DNA from: Bacillus vallismortis
GTDB lineage: Bacteria; Bacillota; Bacilli; Bacillales; Bacillaceae
Reading direction: 5' to 3'
Length of the DNA: 64,000 nt
NCBI RefSeq assembly: GCF_004116955.1
Contig: NZ_CP026362.1
Span: forward strand, 722,501 to 786,500
Part shown: piece by piece, positions 31,264-42,245 of the stretch
Numbering within the stretch: position 1 is the first letter of the stretch
Layout: each line of letters opens with the position of its first letter
Program-made: the position numbers and the translations under genes
The notes under the pieces: model-generated
The model's database searches: none
Told to the model about the DNA's origin: nothing
What the model saw: only the letters and a program-made list of their open reading frames with translations

Positions 31264-32122
31264 ATGGATTGACCTTATTTTGAAGATACATGTGCACCCT
31301 TTTTTGTGGATTATCGCTGCGCTGGGCCTAGTCACAGGCCATATGAAAGCATTATTATGTCTGCTTCTGATTGTACTGGTCCATGAGCTGGGGCATGCTG
31401 CTCTGGCCGTGTTTTTTTCTTGGAGAATCAAACGTGTCTTTTTGCTGCCGTTTGGCGGAACGGTGGAAGTGGAAGAGCACGGGAATCGGCCGCTAAAGGA
31501 AGAGTTTGCGGTCATTATTGCCGGCCCTCTTCAGCATATCTGGCTTCAGCTTGCTGCCTGGACGCTTGCAGAATTCTCAGTGATTCATCAGCATACCTTT
31601 GAACTCTTCACCTTTTATAATCTTTCTATTTTATTTGTGAATTTGCTGCCGATCTGGCCGCTTGATGGCGGAAAATTGTTATTTCTGTTGTTTTCCAAGC
31701 AGCTTCCTTTTCAAAGAGCCCACCGGCTTCATTTAAAAACATCGCTCTGCTTCTGCCTGTTGCTGGGGTGTTGGGTTTTATTTGTGGTTCCTCTGCAAAT
31801 CAGCGCATGGGTTTTGTTTGTCTTTCTGGCTGTTTCTTTGTTTGAGGAATACAGGCAAAGGCATTATATCCATGTGAGATTTCTCCTTGAGCGGTATTAC
31901 GGAAAAAACCGTGAGCTTGAAAAACTGCTGCCGCTCACTGTAAAGGCAGAGGACAAAGTCTATCATGTGATGGCCGAGTTCAAGCGCGGATGCAAACACC
32001 CGATTATTATAGAGAAATCAGGGCAGAAACTGAGCCAGCTTGACGAGAATGAAGTCCTGCACGCTTACTTTGCCGATAAGCGGACGAATTCTTCTATGGA
32101 GGAACTGCTGCTGCCTTACTAA
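31256..32122 (+). CDS. spoIVFB: SpoIVFB, intramembrane metalloprotease processing pro-sigma-K
   Basis: This site-2-protease-type enzyme (288 aa) cleaves the pro-sequence from sigma-K in the mother cell. The zinc motif HELGH covers residues 43-47, and the third ligand is the aspartate in IWPLDGGK (about residue 137). Several membrane segments and a C-terminal CBS-like domain follow. The start is TTG 31256, within the end of spoIVFA. A new sigma-A promoter for the ribosomal operon starts just after the stop. Confidence 0.97.
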   Translation: MNKWIDLILKIHVHPFLWIIAALGLVTGHMKALLCLLLIVLVHELGHAALAVFFSWRIKRVFLLPFGGTVEVEEHGNRPLKEEFAVIIAGPLQHIWLQLAAWTLAEFSVIHQHTFELFTFYNLSILFVNLLPIWPLDGGKLLFLLFSKQLPFQRAHRLHLKTSLCFCLLLGCWVLFVVPLQISAWVLFVFLAVSLFEEYRQRHYIHVRFLLERYYGKNRELEKLLPLTVKAEDKVYHVMAEFKRGCKHPIIIEKSGQKLSQLDENEVLHAYFADKRTNSSMEELLLPY

Positions 32123-32128
32123 AATGGA

Positions 32129-32157
32129 TTGACAAACGTCTTGTATTTTGGTATATT
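32129..32157 (+). promoter_or_regulatory. Sigma-A promoter of rplU-ysxB-rpmA
   Basis: A perfect TTGACA (32129-32134), a 17-bp spacer and TATATT (32152-32157). Transcription would start near 32164, producing the L21 leader. Confidence 0.8.
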
Positions 32158-32163
32158 TTTTAA

Positions 32164-32576
<413 letters not shown>

Positions 32577-32578
32577 GC

Positions 32579-32917
32579 ATGATTCAGGCAACAATCAGAA
32601 GGTCTCATGACAAAGGCATATTGTCTTTTGAAATGACAGGCCATGCCAATTTTGCTGAACATGGACAAGATCTTGTTTGTGCCGGAGTGACAGCCGTTGT
32701 GTTTGGAGCTGTTAACGCAGTCATTGTGCTCGCGGGCTTCGAGCCGCTTCTTGATATAGGGGAGGACGGGGGTTATTTTTACTTTGAATTCCCTGAATCT
32801 CTTGATCCGGAGGCGCGCCAAAAAGCTCAGCTGCTGATTGAAGGCATGATTGTTTCGCTGGAGACAATCGAACGAGATTACAAAGATAACTTGCGTGTGA
32901 CCACAAACATAATATAG
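32579..32917 (+). CDS. ysxB: Ribosomal-processing cysteine protease Prp (YsxB)
   Basis: Prp (112 aa) removes the N-terminal extension of ribosomal protein L27 in Firmicutes, as shown for the S. aureus homologue. The catalytic dyad is visible as His22 (MTGHANFAEHG) and Cys34 (DLVCAGVTAV). It starts 2 nt after rplU and ends 12 nt before rpmA, whose product is its substrate. Confidence 0.95.
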   Translation: MIQATIRRSHDKGILSFEMTGHANFAEHGQDLVCAGVTAVVFGAVNAVIVLAGFEPLLDIGEDGGYFYFEFPESLDPEARQKAQLLIEGMIVSLETIERDYKDNLRVTTNII

Positions 32918-33214
<297 letters not shown>

Positions 33215-33222
33215 TGATTCAA

Positions 33223-33256
33223 AAAACTCCGGTCGATGATGACTGGAGTTTTTTTT
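33223..33256 (+). terminator. Terminator after rpmA
   Basis: AAAACTCCGGTC pairs with GACTGGAGTTTT around GATGAT, followed by eight T. Confidence 0.9.
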
Positions 33257-33536
33257 GCAATAATGCGGAGTAAACATCAAGAATGAAATGCAGAGTATGT
33301 GCGAGCAGACCCCGCCAAGAATGAGAATATATGTCTCAAACCCACTGGATATGTTCCCCAAGCAGTAATACATAAAATGTTCTGCCTGGCTGCAAATCAA
33401 CCATAGCCAGAAAAAAAGGAACATGATATTTCTGGGAAAAACAATTGTTTTTCTAACAAAGCCTTCTCTGTTATAATTCATAATACACACTTATACAGAC
33501 TCCTAAATAAGAAATTAAATGATTGGGAGTGCGAAA
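33257..33536. other. Intergenic region between rpmA and spo0B
   Basis: No gene is convincing here. TATAAT at 33472-33477 is the best -10 for spo0B; an upstream TTGTTT is 21 bp away, so the promoter is poorly defined. The minus strand is open from 33490 across the whole region with several hydrophobic runs. It continues through the rpmA terminator into rpmA antisense without its own stop. Confidence 0.5.
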
Positions 33537-34115
33537 ATGAAGGATGTTTCAAAAAAACAAGAAGAAAATATAAGCGATACGGCATTAACAAACGAACTGA
33601 TTCATCTGCTTGCCCATTCTCGGCATGATTGGATGAATAAGCTGCAGCTTATTAAAGGAAACTTAAGCTTGCAGAAGTATGACCGCGTTTTTGAAATGAT
33701 TGAAGAAATGGTTATAGACGCAAAGCACGAATCAAAGCTCTCAAACCTGAAAACACCGCAATTGGCGTTTGATTTTCTGACGTTTAATTGGAAAACCCAT
33801 TATATGACGCTTGAATATGAAGTCCTTGGAGAAATTAAGGATTTATCGGCTTATGATCAAAAGCTGACGAAGCTGATGAGAAAGCTGTTTTCTCTGTTTG
33901 ATCAAGCTGTCAGCAGAGAGAGCGAGAATCATGTAACGGTTTCGCTTCAAACGGATCATCCTGACAGACAGCTGATTATGTATCTTGATTTTCATGGCGC
34001 CTTTGCCGATCCAGCTGCTTTTGATGAGATTCGGCAAAATTGCTTTGAGGGTATTGATATCATGCGTTTTGAAATCACAGGTCATGAATGCTTGATTGAA
34101 ATTGGGTTGGACTAG
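33537..34115 (+). CDS. spo0B: Sporulation phosphotransferase Spo0B
   Basis: Spo0B relays phosphate from Spo0F to Spo0A in the sporulation phosphorelay. The 192-aa protein from ATG 33537 follows GGGAG. The phosphorylated histidine is His30 in LLAHSRHDWMNKLQLI, in a histidine-kinase-like dimerisation helix. A degenerate ATPase-like C-terminal domain follows. obg lies 33 nt downstream in the same operon. Confidence 0.97.
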   Translation: MKDVSKKQEENISDTALTNELIHLLAHSRHDWMNKLQLIKGNLSLQKYDRVFEMIEEMVIDAKHESKLSNLKTPQLAFDFLTFNWKTHYMTLEYEVLGEIKDLSAYDQKLTKLMRKLFSLFDQAVSRESENHVTVSLQTDHPDRQLIMYLDFHGAFADPAAFDEIRQNCFEGIDIMRFEITGHECLIEIGLD

Positions 34116-34127
34116 CGGAGTTTTTAA

Positions 34128-35435
<1,308 letters not shown>

Positions 35436-35447
35436 TGTGACTGAGAG

Positions 35448-35477
35448 GAGAGCCTGGATGTCAGGCTCTCTATTTTA
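35448..35477 (+). terminator. Hairpin between obg and pheB
   Basis: GAGAGCCTG, loop GATGT, CAGGCTCTC is a perfect 9-bp stem followed by TATTTTA. The T-run is short, so it may end obg transcripts only partly. Confidence 0.55.
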
Positions 35478-35491
35478 AAGGGGGGGTGCAA

Positions 35492-35935
35492 ATGAAAGAG
35501 GAGACATTTTATCTTGTCCGTGAAGATGTATTGCCCGATGCGATGAGAAAGACATTGGAAGTCAAAAAGCTGCTTGATCGAAAAAAAGCAGATTCAGTGG
35601 CAGACGCCGTTCAGAAGGTGGATTTAAGCAGAAGTGCGTTTTATAAATACAGAGATGCTGTTTTTCCATTTTATACGATGGTTAAAGAGCAAATTATCAC
35701 ACTTTTCTTTCATTTAGAGGATAGGTCGGGCGCGTTATCTCAGCTCCTGCAGGCGGTAGCCGATTCTGGAAGCAACGTTCTTTCCATTCACCAGACCATA
35801 CCGCTTCAAGGCAGGGCGAATGTGACACTGTCTATCAGTACATCTGCAATGGAAGAGGACATTCATACGTTAATGAATAAACTCAGAAAGTTTGATTTTG
35901 TAGAAAAGGTTGAAATATTAGGTTCAGGTGCATAA
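35492..35935 (+). CDS. pheB: PheB, ACT-domain protein
   Basis: This 147-aa protein has an N-terminal helical region (about 1-65) with a helix-turn-helix look ([16 protein letters not shown]) and a C-terminal ACT domain (about 70-145, [17 protein letters not shown]). It was once called chorismate mutase, but no mutase motif is visible; a regulatory role in aromatic amino-acid metabolism is more likely. ATG 35492 follows GGGGGGTG. pheA starts 16 nt downstream. Confidence 0.93.
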   Translation: MKEETFYLVREDVLPDAMRKTLEVKKLLDRKKADSVADAVQKVDLSRSAFYKYRDAVFPFYTMVKEQIITLFFHLEDRSGALSQLLQAVADSGSNVLSIHQTIPLQGRANVTLSISTSAMEEDIHTLMNKLRKFDFVEKVEILGSGA

Positions 35936-35951
35936 GGGAGAGAATATCGTC

Positions 35952-36803
35952 ATGAAAGTCGGTTATTTAGGTCCAGCAGCAACATTCACACATTTAGCAG
36001 TCAGTTCTTGTTTTCAAAACGGCGCCGAACACGTTGCTTACCGCACAATACCTGAGTGTATCGATGCGGCAGTTGCAGGTGAAGTTGATTTTGCTTTTGT
36101 TCCTTTAGAGAATGCATTAGAAGGATCGGTAAATGTAACGATAGACTATTTAATACATGAAAAGCCCTTGCCAATCGTAGGGGAAATGACGTTGCCAATT
36201 CATCAGCACTTGCTCGTCCACCCTTCAAGAGAGGATGCATGGAAAGAGCTCGACAAAATTTATTCGCACTCACACGCGATTGCGCAATGCCATAAATTCC
36301 TCCATTCTCAATTACCTTCCATTCCGTATGAATATGCCAATTCAACCGGAGCGGCAGCAAAATTTGTCAGTGATCATCCTGAGCTGAATATCGGGGTCAT
36401 TGCCAATGACATGGCAGCTTCTACATACGAATTAAAAATTGTCAAACGAGATATACAGGATTACAGGGATAATCATACGAGATTTGTTATCCTGTCTCCT
36501 GATGCGAACATATCATTTGAAGTGAATTCAAAACTGAGTTCAAGACCTAAAACGACCCTCATGGTCATGCTTCCGGAGGATGAGTCCGGGGCGCTCCATA
36601 GAGTGCTGTCTGCATTTTCTTGGAGAAACTTAAATTTGTCAAAAATTGAGTCGCGTCCGACAAAAACCGGATTAGGCCATTATTTCTTTATTATTGATAT
36701 AGAAAAAGCGTTTGATGATGTATTGATTCCAGGTGCCATGCAAGAGCTCGAAGCGCTTGGCTGCAACGTGAAGCTTCTTGGTGCATATCAGTCTTACCAA
36801 TGA
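35952..36803 (+). CDS. pheA: Prephenate dehydratase PheA
   Basis: PheA converts prephenate to phenylpyruvate in phenylalanine synthesis. The protein is 283 aa from ATG 35952. It has the family start YLGPAATFTHLA, the catalytic TRF motif in NHTRFVIL, and a C-terminal ACT domain with the ESRPTK motif that binds phenylalanine for feedback inhibition. GGGAGAG precedes the start. A terminator shared with niaR follows. Confidence 0.97.
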   Translation: MKVGYLGPAATFTHLAVSSCFQNGAEHVAYRTIPECIDAAVAGEVDFAFVPLENALEGSVNVTIDYLIHEKPLPIVGEMTLPIHQHLLVHPSREDAWKELDKIYSHSHAIAQCHKFLHSQLPSIPYEYANSTGAAAKFVSDHPELNIGVIANDMAASTYELKIVKRDIQDYRDNHTRFVILSPDANISFEVNSKLSSRPKTTLMVMLPEDESGALHRVLSAFSWRNLNLSKIESRPTKTGLGHYFFIIDIEKAFDDVLIPGAMQELEALGCNVKLLGAYQSYQ

Positions 36804-36804
36804 T

Positions 36805-36832
36805 AAAAAAGCCCAATAAAGGGCTTTTTTTA
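36805..36832. terminator. Terminator between pheA and niaR
   Basis: AAAAAAGCCC, loop AATAAA, GGGCTTTTTT is symmetric and can end transcripts from both convergent genes. Confidence 0.85.
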
Positions 36833-37372
36833 GTCTTTAATTAAAATGCCGGCTTCCTCAAGTGCTTGGCAGGCTTGATGGATGCGGTATTCATCGGGTG
36901 CTGTCAGTGTATGAAGATGCACGCCATCAGTCAGCTGTGATAAATAGGCGGCATTCGTAGAATTGATTTTTTTGATGAAATGGCTTACTTCTTTCCGGGT
37001 CCCTACTTGGATGGCTGCCGTTAAATCTCCGTAGACGGGATGTTCAATTTTTACGTCTTTTACGGTAACACCTTCGTCCACGATGATCTGCAGTTCCTCT
37101 TCTGTCCGTTCAGGGCCGTGCAGACAAGCGATAATTCTTTCTGTCTGCTGGTGCTGCTGAGCGGCTGCATCCATATACACATATCCTTGGCTTGTAGCGA
37201 TAATCGGTTCATTTTTCGCTTTCAAGAGCGATATATCCTGAACAATTACCTGTCTTGAAACATTCGCTTTTTTGGCGAGTTCTCCTCCTGTTAGCGGTGA
37301 TGTGGATTCCTTCAGCCACAGAAGAAGCTGGTTACGCCTGTTGGCGCCCATGAGCTTTAATTCTTCGGTCAA
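36830..37372 (-). CDS. niaR: NAD-biosynthesis repressor NiaR (YrxA)
   Basis: NiaR represses nad genes when nicotinic acid is present. The 180-aa protein starts at TTG 37372 after AAAGGAGA and reads TEELKLMGANRRNQLLLWL. It has an N-terminal winged helix (ELAKKANVSRQVIVQDISLLKA) and a C-terminal 3H domain named for three histidines (including those in HPVYGD and VHLHTL). The nifS frame ends 40 nt inside niaR on the same strand, so the two are co-transcribed and translationally linked. Confidence 0.95.
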   Translation of the reverse strand: MTEELKLMGANRRNQLLLWLKESTSPLTGGELAKKANVSRQVIVQDISLLKAKNEPIIATSQGYVYMDAAAQQHQQTERIIACLHGPERTEEELQIIVDEGVTVKDVKIEHPVYGDLTAAIQVGTRKEVSHFIKKINSTNAAYLSQLTDGVHLHTLTAPDEYRIHQACQALEEAGILIKD

Positions 37373-38519
37373 TATCAAATTCTCCTTTCTTTTGTTCCCA
37401 AAGCAATGTAAACGTATGTAACAACTGATCCAGTTGTTCAGCCGTTGTATGCCTTCCAAAAGAGATGCGGATAAATTGCAGGGCTTCTTGTTCTGTTTTT
37501 CTTAATGCTTTCATTGCTTCAGATGGTCCGTGATAACCGGCGGAACAAGCGCTGCCCGTTGAAATGCAAATATTATTCCGATTACATTCTAACATAACAT
37601 ATTGTCCTTCAAATGAGTGAAATAAACACCCGACAATATGGGGAAGACATTCCGTTTGTGAAGTGTCAGCCGCAAGGGTTACAGGGAGAGACCGAATGCT
37701 GATTTGGTCTAAAAAGTATGTTCTTAATGCCTTATTGCGGGATAACTGTTTATCCATTTCACTTACAATTAACTCCGCAGCGGCAGTGAAGGCTCCGATC
37801 CCGGGAACATTCACCGTGCCGGCCCTGAATCCTTGTTCGTGCGCGGTAATAGGATAGACGGGTTTCCAAGGCACACCTGGCCGAATGTAGACCGCACCTA
37901 CTCCTTTAGGCCCGTGGACTTTATGGCTGGACATTGAGAGTGCATCCACCCCTAGTTGGTCTGTATGAATTGGGATTTTTCCAAACGTTTGCACAGCGTC
38001 GCAATGGAGAAGAATATCCCTTTTGTGCAGAAAGGAAGACAGACGCTGAATGGGCTGAATAATCCCGGTTTCAGAGTTGGCATGCTGAATAGATACCAGA
38101 CCTGTTTCCGGGCGGATATGGGCTGCTAATATTTCCTCGGTAATAAGCCCGTATTCATTCGGTTCAATGATGGTTACATCGAATCCATGCTGTTCCAGAA
38201 ATCCGGCACAATTGTGCAGGGATTGATGTTCCATGGCAGACGTAATGAAATGTCTTTTGGATTTTGGCAGTCCGTTTAGCAATGATTGAATGGCTAGAAA
38301 ATTGGACTCAGTGCCGCCGCTTGTAAAATAGATGCCGCTTGCTTCTCCGCCAATGATGTCAGCGATTTTTTCGCGGCAGTACTCCAATATGTGTTTTGCT
38401 CTTCCACCTGCGTCATGCAGGCTGCTGGCATTGCCGTACATATCCATACTAAGCTTCTGATAGACGTGAAGGGCTTCCTCACAAATAGGCGTTGTCGCTG
38501 CATAATCTAAATAAATCAT
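37332..38519 (-). CDS. nifS: Cysteine desulfurase NifS (NAD-associated)
   Basis: This PLP-dependent desulfurase (395 aa) supplies sulfur, most likely for the Fe-S cluster of NadA, since it is divergent from nadBCA and shares their operator. The PLP lysine lies in MSSHKVHGPKG and the catalytic cysteine in STGSACSAGYHG. The start is MIYLDYAATTP. Its 3' end overlaps niaR by 41 nt. Confidence 0.95.
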   Translation of the reverse strand: MIYLDYAATTPICEEALHVYQKLSMDMYGNASSLHDAGGRAKHILEYCREKIADIIGGEASGIYFTSGGTESNFLAIQSLLNGLPKSKRHFITSAMEHQSLHNCAGFLEQHGFDVTIIEPNEYGLITEEILAAHIRPETGLVSIQHANSETGIIQPIQRLSSFLHKRDILLHCDAVQTFGKIPIHTDQLGVDALSMSSHKVHGPKGVGAVYIRPGVPWKPVYPITAHEQGFRAGTVNVPGIGAFTAAAELIVSEMDKQLSRNKALRTYFLDQISIRSLPVTLAADTSQTECLPHIVGCLFHSFEGQYVMLECNRNNICISTGSACSAGYHGPSEAMKALRKTEQEALQFIRISFGRHTTAEQLDQLLHTFTLLWEQKKGEFDIDRRIKAHGRQQA

Positions 38520-38554
38520 CCGGTCTTTCCTCCATCCGTTCTCATAAAAAACTC

Positions 38555-38582
38555 TTGAGTTTATTCTATCGTTGTGTAAATA
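38555..38582 (+). promoter_or_regulatory. Possible sigma-A promoter of nadBCA
   Basis: TTGAGT (38555-38560), a 16-bp spacer and TAAATA (38577-38582) give a moderate promoter overlapping the divergent nifS promoter. Confidence 0.4.
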
Positions 38583-38592
38583 TAGGTGTCAA
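38563..38592 (-). promoter_or_regulatory. Sigma-A promoter of nifS-niaR
   Basis: On the minus strand TTGACA (38592-38587), an 18-bp spacer and TAGAAT (38568-38563). The -35 lies inside the NiaR-like operator. Confidence 0.65.
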
Positions 38593-38606
38593 GACAGGTG
38601 TAAACA
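38575..38606. promoter_or_regulatory. NiaR-type operator between nifS and nadB
   Basis: The stretch carries AGGTGTC and AGGTGTAAAC in direct order around AAGAC; the minus strand reads ACACCTGTCTTGACACCT. This fits the ACACCTGT-type NiaR/YrxA site known in Bacillus. It overlaps both promoters, so one site can repress both transcripts when nicotinic acid is available. Confidence 0.6.
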
Positions 38607-38621
38607 ACAGGAGGGTGGCAT

Positions 38622-40214
38622 ATGTCTAAAAAGACGGTTGCAGTCATCGGTTCAGGGGTTGCGGCGCTTTCCTTAGCGTCAGCTTTTCCGCCCTCATACG
38701 AAGTGACTGTCATCACAAAAAAAAGCGTCAAAAACAGCAATTCAGTCTATGCACAAGGCGGAATTGCTGCGGCTTATGCAGAGCTTGATTCAATTGAAGC
38801 CCATCTGGAGGATACGTTGTATGCCGGGTGCGGGCATAACGATCTAGCTATTGCAGCAGACGTTTTACATGATGGGAAATGGATCATTCAAAACTTATTG
38901 GAAAGAGAATTTCCATTCGACCGCAACGATCAAGGCGATGTATGTCTTGGCAGAGAAGGAGCCCACTCGCACAACCGCATTTTTCATGCAGGGGGAGACG
39001 CAACAGGCAGGCTGCTTGTCGAGTATTTGCTGAAACAGGTCAACAGCAAAATCGAGTTAATCGAGCATGAAACGGCGGCAGATTTGCTAATTGATCACGG
39101 ACGCTGTATCGGCGTCATGACAAAAGACAGCCAAGGGCGGATCAAGGTAAGGCATGCGGATGAAGTGGTGCTGGCGGCCGGCGGATGCGGGAGCCTATTT
39201 CTTCACCATACAAACGATCCATCTGTCACAGGTGACGGTCTTTCACTGGCTTATCGGGCCGGAGCGGAATTAACTGATTTAGAGTTTGTTCAATTTCACC
39301 CGACACTGCTTGTGAAAAACGGTGTTTCCTACGGGCTTGTTTCTGAAGCTGTAAGAGGGGAAGGAGGATGTTTAGTTGATGAACACGGCCGCCGGGTTAT
39401 GGTTGAACGGCATCCTTTAGGTGACCTGGCTCCAAGGGACATCGTCTCACGGGTAATTCATGAAGAAATGGCAAAAGGAAACAGCGTTTATATCGACTGC
39501 AGCGCGATTTCTGATTTCGAAGCGCGTTTCCCTACCATCACCGCTATTTGTGAAAAAGCAGGGGTTGATATAAAAAGCGGAAAAATACCTGTTGCCCCGG
39601 GAATGCATTTCTTGATGGGAGGTGTTTTAGTTAATCAATGGGGGGAAACGACAGTCCCGGGGCTTTATGCAGTTGGTGAGACCTCATGCACCGGTTTACA
39701 CGGAGCAAACCGGCTTGCGAGCAATTCCTTATTAGAGGCCCTGGTGTTTGGAAAAAGGGCAGCAGAGCATATGATGCAAAAACCGGCTTATTACAGCCGA
39801 TATCAATCTGCTCCACAAACTATAGTATACAGGGTGCCGAATACAGAGATGTATGAATTGCAAAGCAGAATGACAAACCACATGTCCATCTTGCGGGAAC
39901 AAAGCAGTTTGGTTGAGCTAAGCAACTGGCTTCATATGCTGCCTTATCAGGAAGTGAATGTGAAGGATATCACAATATCTCAGCTGGAGCTTTCTCATTT
40001 ATGGCAGGTTGCAAAACTAATGACATCGTCCGCGCTTTTGAGGGAGGAAAGCAGAGGGGCCCACTTTCGCACCGACTTTCCCCACTCTGATGAGCGCTGG
40101 CAGGGAAGACAAATTGTCCATACAAAAACCGGAACAAAGATTAGAAAAAACGAGGGGATTTGGAAAAATGAATCATTTACAGCTGAAAAAAATGCTGAAT
40201 CACTTTTTTCTTGA
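38622..40214 (+). CDS. nadB: L-aspartate oxidase NadB
   Basis: NadB oxidises aspartate to iminoaspartate, the first step of de novo NAD synthesis. The 530-aa flavoprotein starts with the FAD-binding VIGSGVAALSLASA. It has the fumarate-reductase-family stretches GGIAAAYAE and HNRIFHAGGDATG, and ends with the small helical domain. GGAGGG precedes ATG. Its end overlaps nadC by 47 nt. Confidence 0.96.
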   Translation: MSKKTVAVIGSGVAALSLASAFPPSYEVTVITKKSVKNSNSVYAQGGIAAAYAELDSIEAHLEDTLYAGCGHNDLAIAADVLHDGKWIIQNLLEREFPFDRNDQGDVCLGREGAHSHNRIFHAGGDATGRLLVEYLLKQVNSKIELIEHETAADLLIDHGRCIGVMTKDSQGRIKVRHADEVVLAAGGCGSLFLHHTNDPSVTGDGLSLAYRAGAELTDLEFVQFHPTLLVKNGVSYGLVSEAVRGEGGCLVDEHGRRVMVERHPLGDLAPRDIVSRVIHEEMAKGNSVYIDCSAISDFEARFPTITAICEKAGVDIKSGKIPVAPGMHFLMGGVLVNQWGETTVPGLYAVGETSCTGLHGANRLASNSLLEALVFGKRAAEHMMQKPAYYSRYQSAPQTIVYRVPNTEMYELQSRMTNHMSILREQSSLVELSNWLHMLPYQEVNVKDITISQLELSHLWQVAKLMTSSALLREESRGAHFRTDFPHSDERWQGRQIVHTKTGTKIRKNEGIWKNESFTAEKNAESLFS

Positions 40215-41037
40215 GGATATAGGGATGGGGGATCTTACATCGCAGTCTATATTTGGAGAACAGAGCTGTGAAGCAAAGATTGTTGCAAAGTCAGATGGCA
40301 TCTTTGCGGGAGCTGCCGTGATAAAAGAAGGCTTTATGTTATTAGACGAAGATGTTCAAACCCGTTTACATAAAACAGATGGAGACATTTTGCGAAAAGG
40401 TGAAGTGATTGCCGTGTTACGCGGTCCGGCAGCTGCGCTTCTATCAGGAGAGCGGGTCGTATTAAATCTTATTCAGAGGCTTTCTGGAATTGCGACAATG
40501 ACAGGGGAGGCTGTGCGGCGGCTGGATGATGAACAGATTGAAATTTGTGACACGAGAAAAACAACACCGGGGTTGAGAATGCTGGAGAAATACGCTGTCA
40601 AAGCCGGCGGCGGGTCTAATCATCGGTTCGGTTTATATGACGGCATCATGATCAAAGATAATCATATTGCGGCCTGCGGCTCTATTACAGAGGCGTGCCA
40701 AAAAGCGCGCCGAGCCGCTGGGCATATGGTGAAAATCGAAGTGGAAATTGAAACGGAGGAACAGCTGCGGGAAGCAATAGATGCAGGAGCAGATGTTATT
40801 ATGTTTGACAACTGTCCGCCAGAGACGGTCCGCCATTTCGCAACTCTTACACCCGACCATATCAAAATTGAAGCTTCAGGAGGGATTACGTTAGAAACTT
40901 TGGCTGCTTTTAAAGGGACGGGTGTGGATTATATATCATTAGGGTTTCTGACGCATTCGGTCAAGAGTTTAGATATCAGCATGGATGTCACATTATCAAA
41001 TGAATCTGTGGAGGAATGCCATTATGTCAATTCTTGA
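40168..41037 (+). CDS. nadC: Quinolinate phosphoribosyltransferase NadC
   Basis: NadC makes nicotinate mononucleotide from quinolinate and PRPP. From ATG 40168, the protein is 289 aa with [14 protein letters not shown]. Motifs include [23 protein letters not shown] (substrate site; Arg/Lys rich) and the barrel strand IMFDNCPPE. An in-frame start at 40090 inside nadB would add 26 unrelated residues. It overlaps nadB (47 nt) and nadA (14 nt). Confidence 0.96.
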   Translation: MNHLQLKKMLNHFFLEDIGMGDLTSQSIFGEQSCEAKIVAKSDGIFAGAAVIKEGFMLLDEDVQTRLHKTDGDILRKGEVIAVLRGPAAALLSGERVVLNLIQRLSGIATMTGEAVRRLDDEQIEICDTRKTTPGLRMLEKYAVKAGGGSNHRFGLYDGIMIKDNHIAACGSITEACQKARRAAGHMVKIEVEIETEEQLREAIDAGADVIMFDNCPPETVRHFATLTPDHIKIEASGGITLETLAAFKGTGVDYISLGFLTHSVKSLDISMDVTLSNESVEECHYVNS

Positions 41038-42130
41038 TGTGATAAAACAATCGAATGATATGATGCCTGAAGGTTACAAAGGAATGTCGAGAAAAGATAT
41101 GGAAACTCGTGTTGCCGCCATTAAGAAAAAGTTCGGCAGCAGGCTCTTTATACCGGGCCATCATTATCAAAAAGATGAAGTGATAAAATTTGCTGATCAA
41201 ACAGGCGATTCCCTTCAACTGGCTCAAATCGCCGAAAAAAATAAAGATGCGGATTATATTGTATTTTGCGGTGTGCACTTTATGGCAGAGACCGCTGATA
41301 TGCTGACAGGCGCGGAACAAACGGTTATCCTGCCCGATATGAGAGCAGGGTGTTCCATGGCTGACATGGCTGACATGCAGCAGACCAATAGGGCGTGGGA
41401 GAAGCTTCAGCATACTTTCGGAGATACGATCATACCTTTAACGTATGTAAACTCCACTGCGGAGATCAAGGCTTTCGTCGGTAAGCATGGCGGGGCGACC
41501 GTGACTTCTTCAAATGCGAAAAAAGTGCTTGAATGGGCGTTTACACAGAAAAAACGAATTTTATTTTTGCCTGATCAGCATTTAGGGAGAAATACGGCTT
41601 ATGATCTAGGCATTAGGCTTGAAGATATGGCTGTGTGGGATCCGATAAAAGAAGAATTAGTTACCGAATCTGAGCATAAGAATGTGAAAGTGGTTTTGTG
41701 GAAAGGGCATTGCTCAGTTCACGAAAAATTCACCGTGAAAAATATCCATGATGTGAAAGAGCGAGATCCTGACATTCGGGTCATTGTACACCCGGAATGC
41801 TCACATGAAGTCGTAACGCTAAGTGACGACAGCGGTTCAACAAAATATATTATCGATACAATCAACCAGGCTTCGGCGGGAAGCAAGTGGGCAATCGGAA
41901 CAGAGATGAATCTTGTCCAGAGGATCATTCACGAGCACCCTGATAAACAAATCGAATCACTTAACCCTGACATGTGCCCGTGTCTGACAATGAATCGAAT
42001 CGATTTGCCGCATTTGCTATGGTCTTTGGAACAAATAGAAAAAGGAGATCCGTCAGGCGTGATCAAGGTGCCGAAAGCCATTCAGCAAGATGCCCTCCTT
42101 GCCCTGAACCGTATGCTTTCAATTACGTAG
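41024..42130 (+). CDS. nadA: Quinolinate synthase NadA
   Basis: NadA condenses iminoaspartate with dihydroxyacetone phosphate using a [4Fe-4S] cluster. From ATG 41024 (after GGAGG) it is 368 aa. Candidate cluster cysteines lie in [18 protein letters not shown] and [11 protein letters not shown]. The family motif GHHYQKDEV is near the N-terminus. It is the last gene of nadBCA; nifS next door probably serves its cluster. Confidence 0.96.
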   Translation: MSILDVIKQSNDMMPEGYKGMSRKDMETRVAAIKKKFGSRLFIPGHHYQKDEVIKFADQTGDSLQLAQIAEKNKDADYIVFCGVHFMAETADMLTGAEQTVILPDMRAGCSMADMADMQQTNRAWEKLQHTFGDTIIPLTYVNSTAEIKAFVGKHGGATVTSSNAKKVLEWAFTQKKRILFLPDQHLGRNTAYDLGIRLEDMAVWDPIKEELVTESEHKNVKVVLWKGHCSVHEKFTVKNIHDVKERDPDIRVIVHPECSHEVVTLSDDSGSTKYIIDTINQASAGSKWAIGTEMNLVQRIIHEHPDKQIESLNPDMCPCLTMNRIDLPHLLWSLEQIEKGDPSGVIKVPKAIQQDALLALNRMLSIT

Positions 42131-42136
42131 AATCAG

Positions 42137-42164
42137 AAATATTTCCCCTCCTGACTCATAACTT
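42137..42164 (+). promoter_or_regulatory. Possible sigma-E promoter of safA
   Basis: AAATATT (42137-42143), a 13-bp spacer and CATAACTT (42157-42164) resemble sigma-E elements. safA is known to be expressed in the mother cell by sigma-E. The match is moderate. Confidence 0.35.
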
Positions 42165-42245
42165 CTTTTGTTTGGGCATATGTTGTGAAGAAACATATTG
42201 TAATCTCAGCTGAACTGTTCACGTTTTGCATAGGAGGGGAAAACG

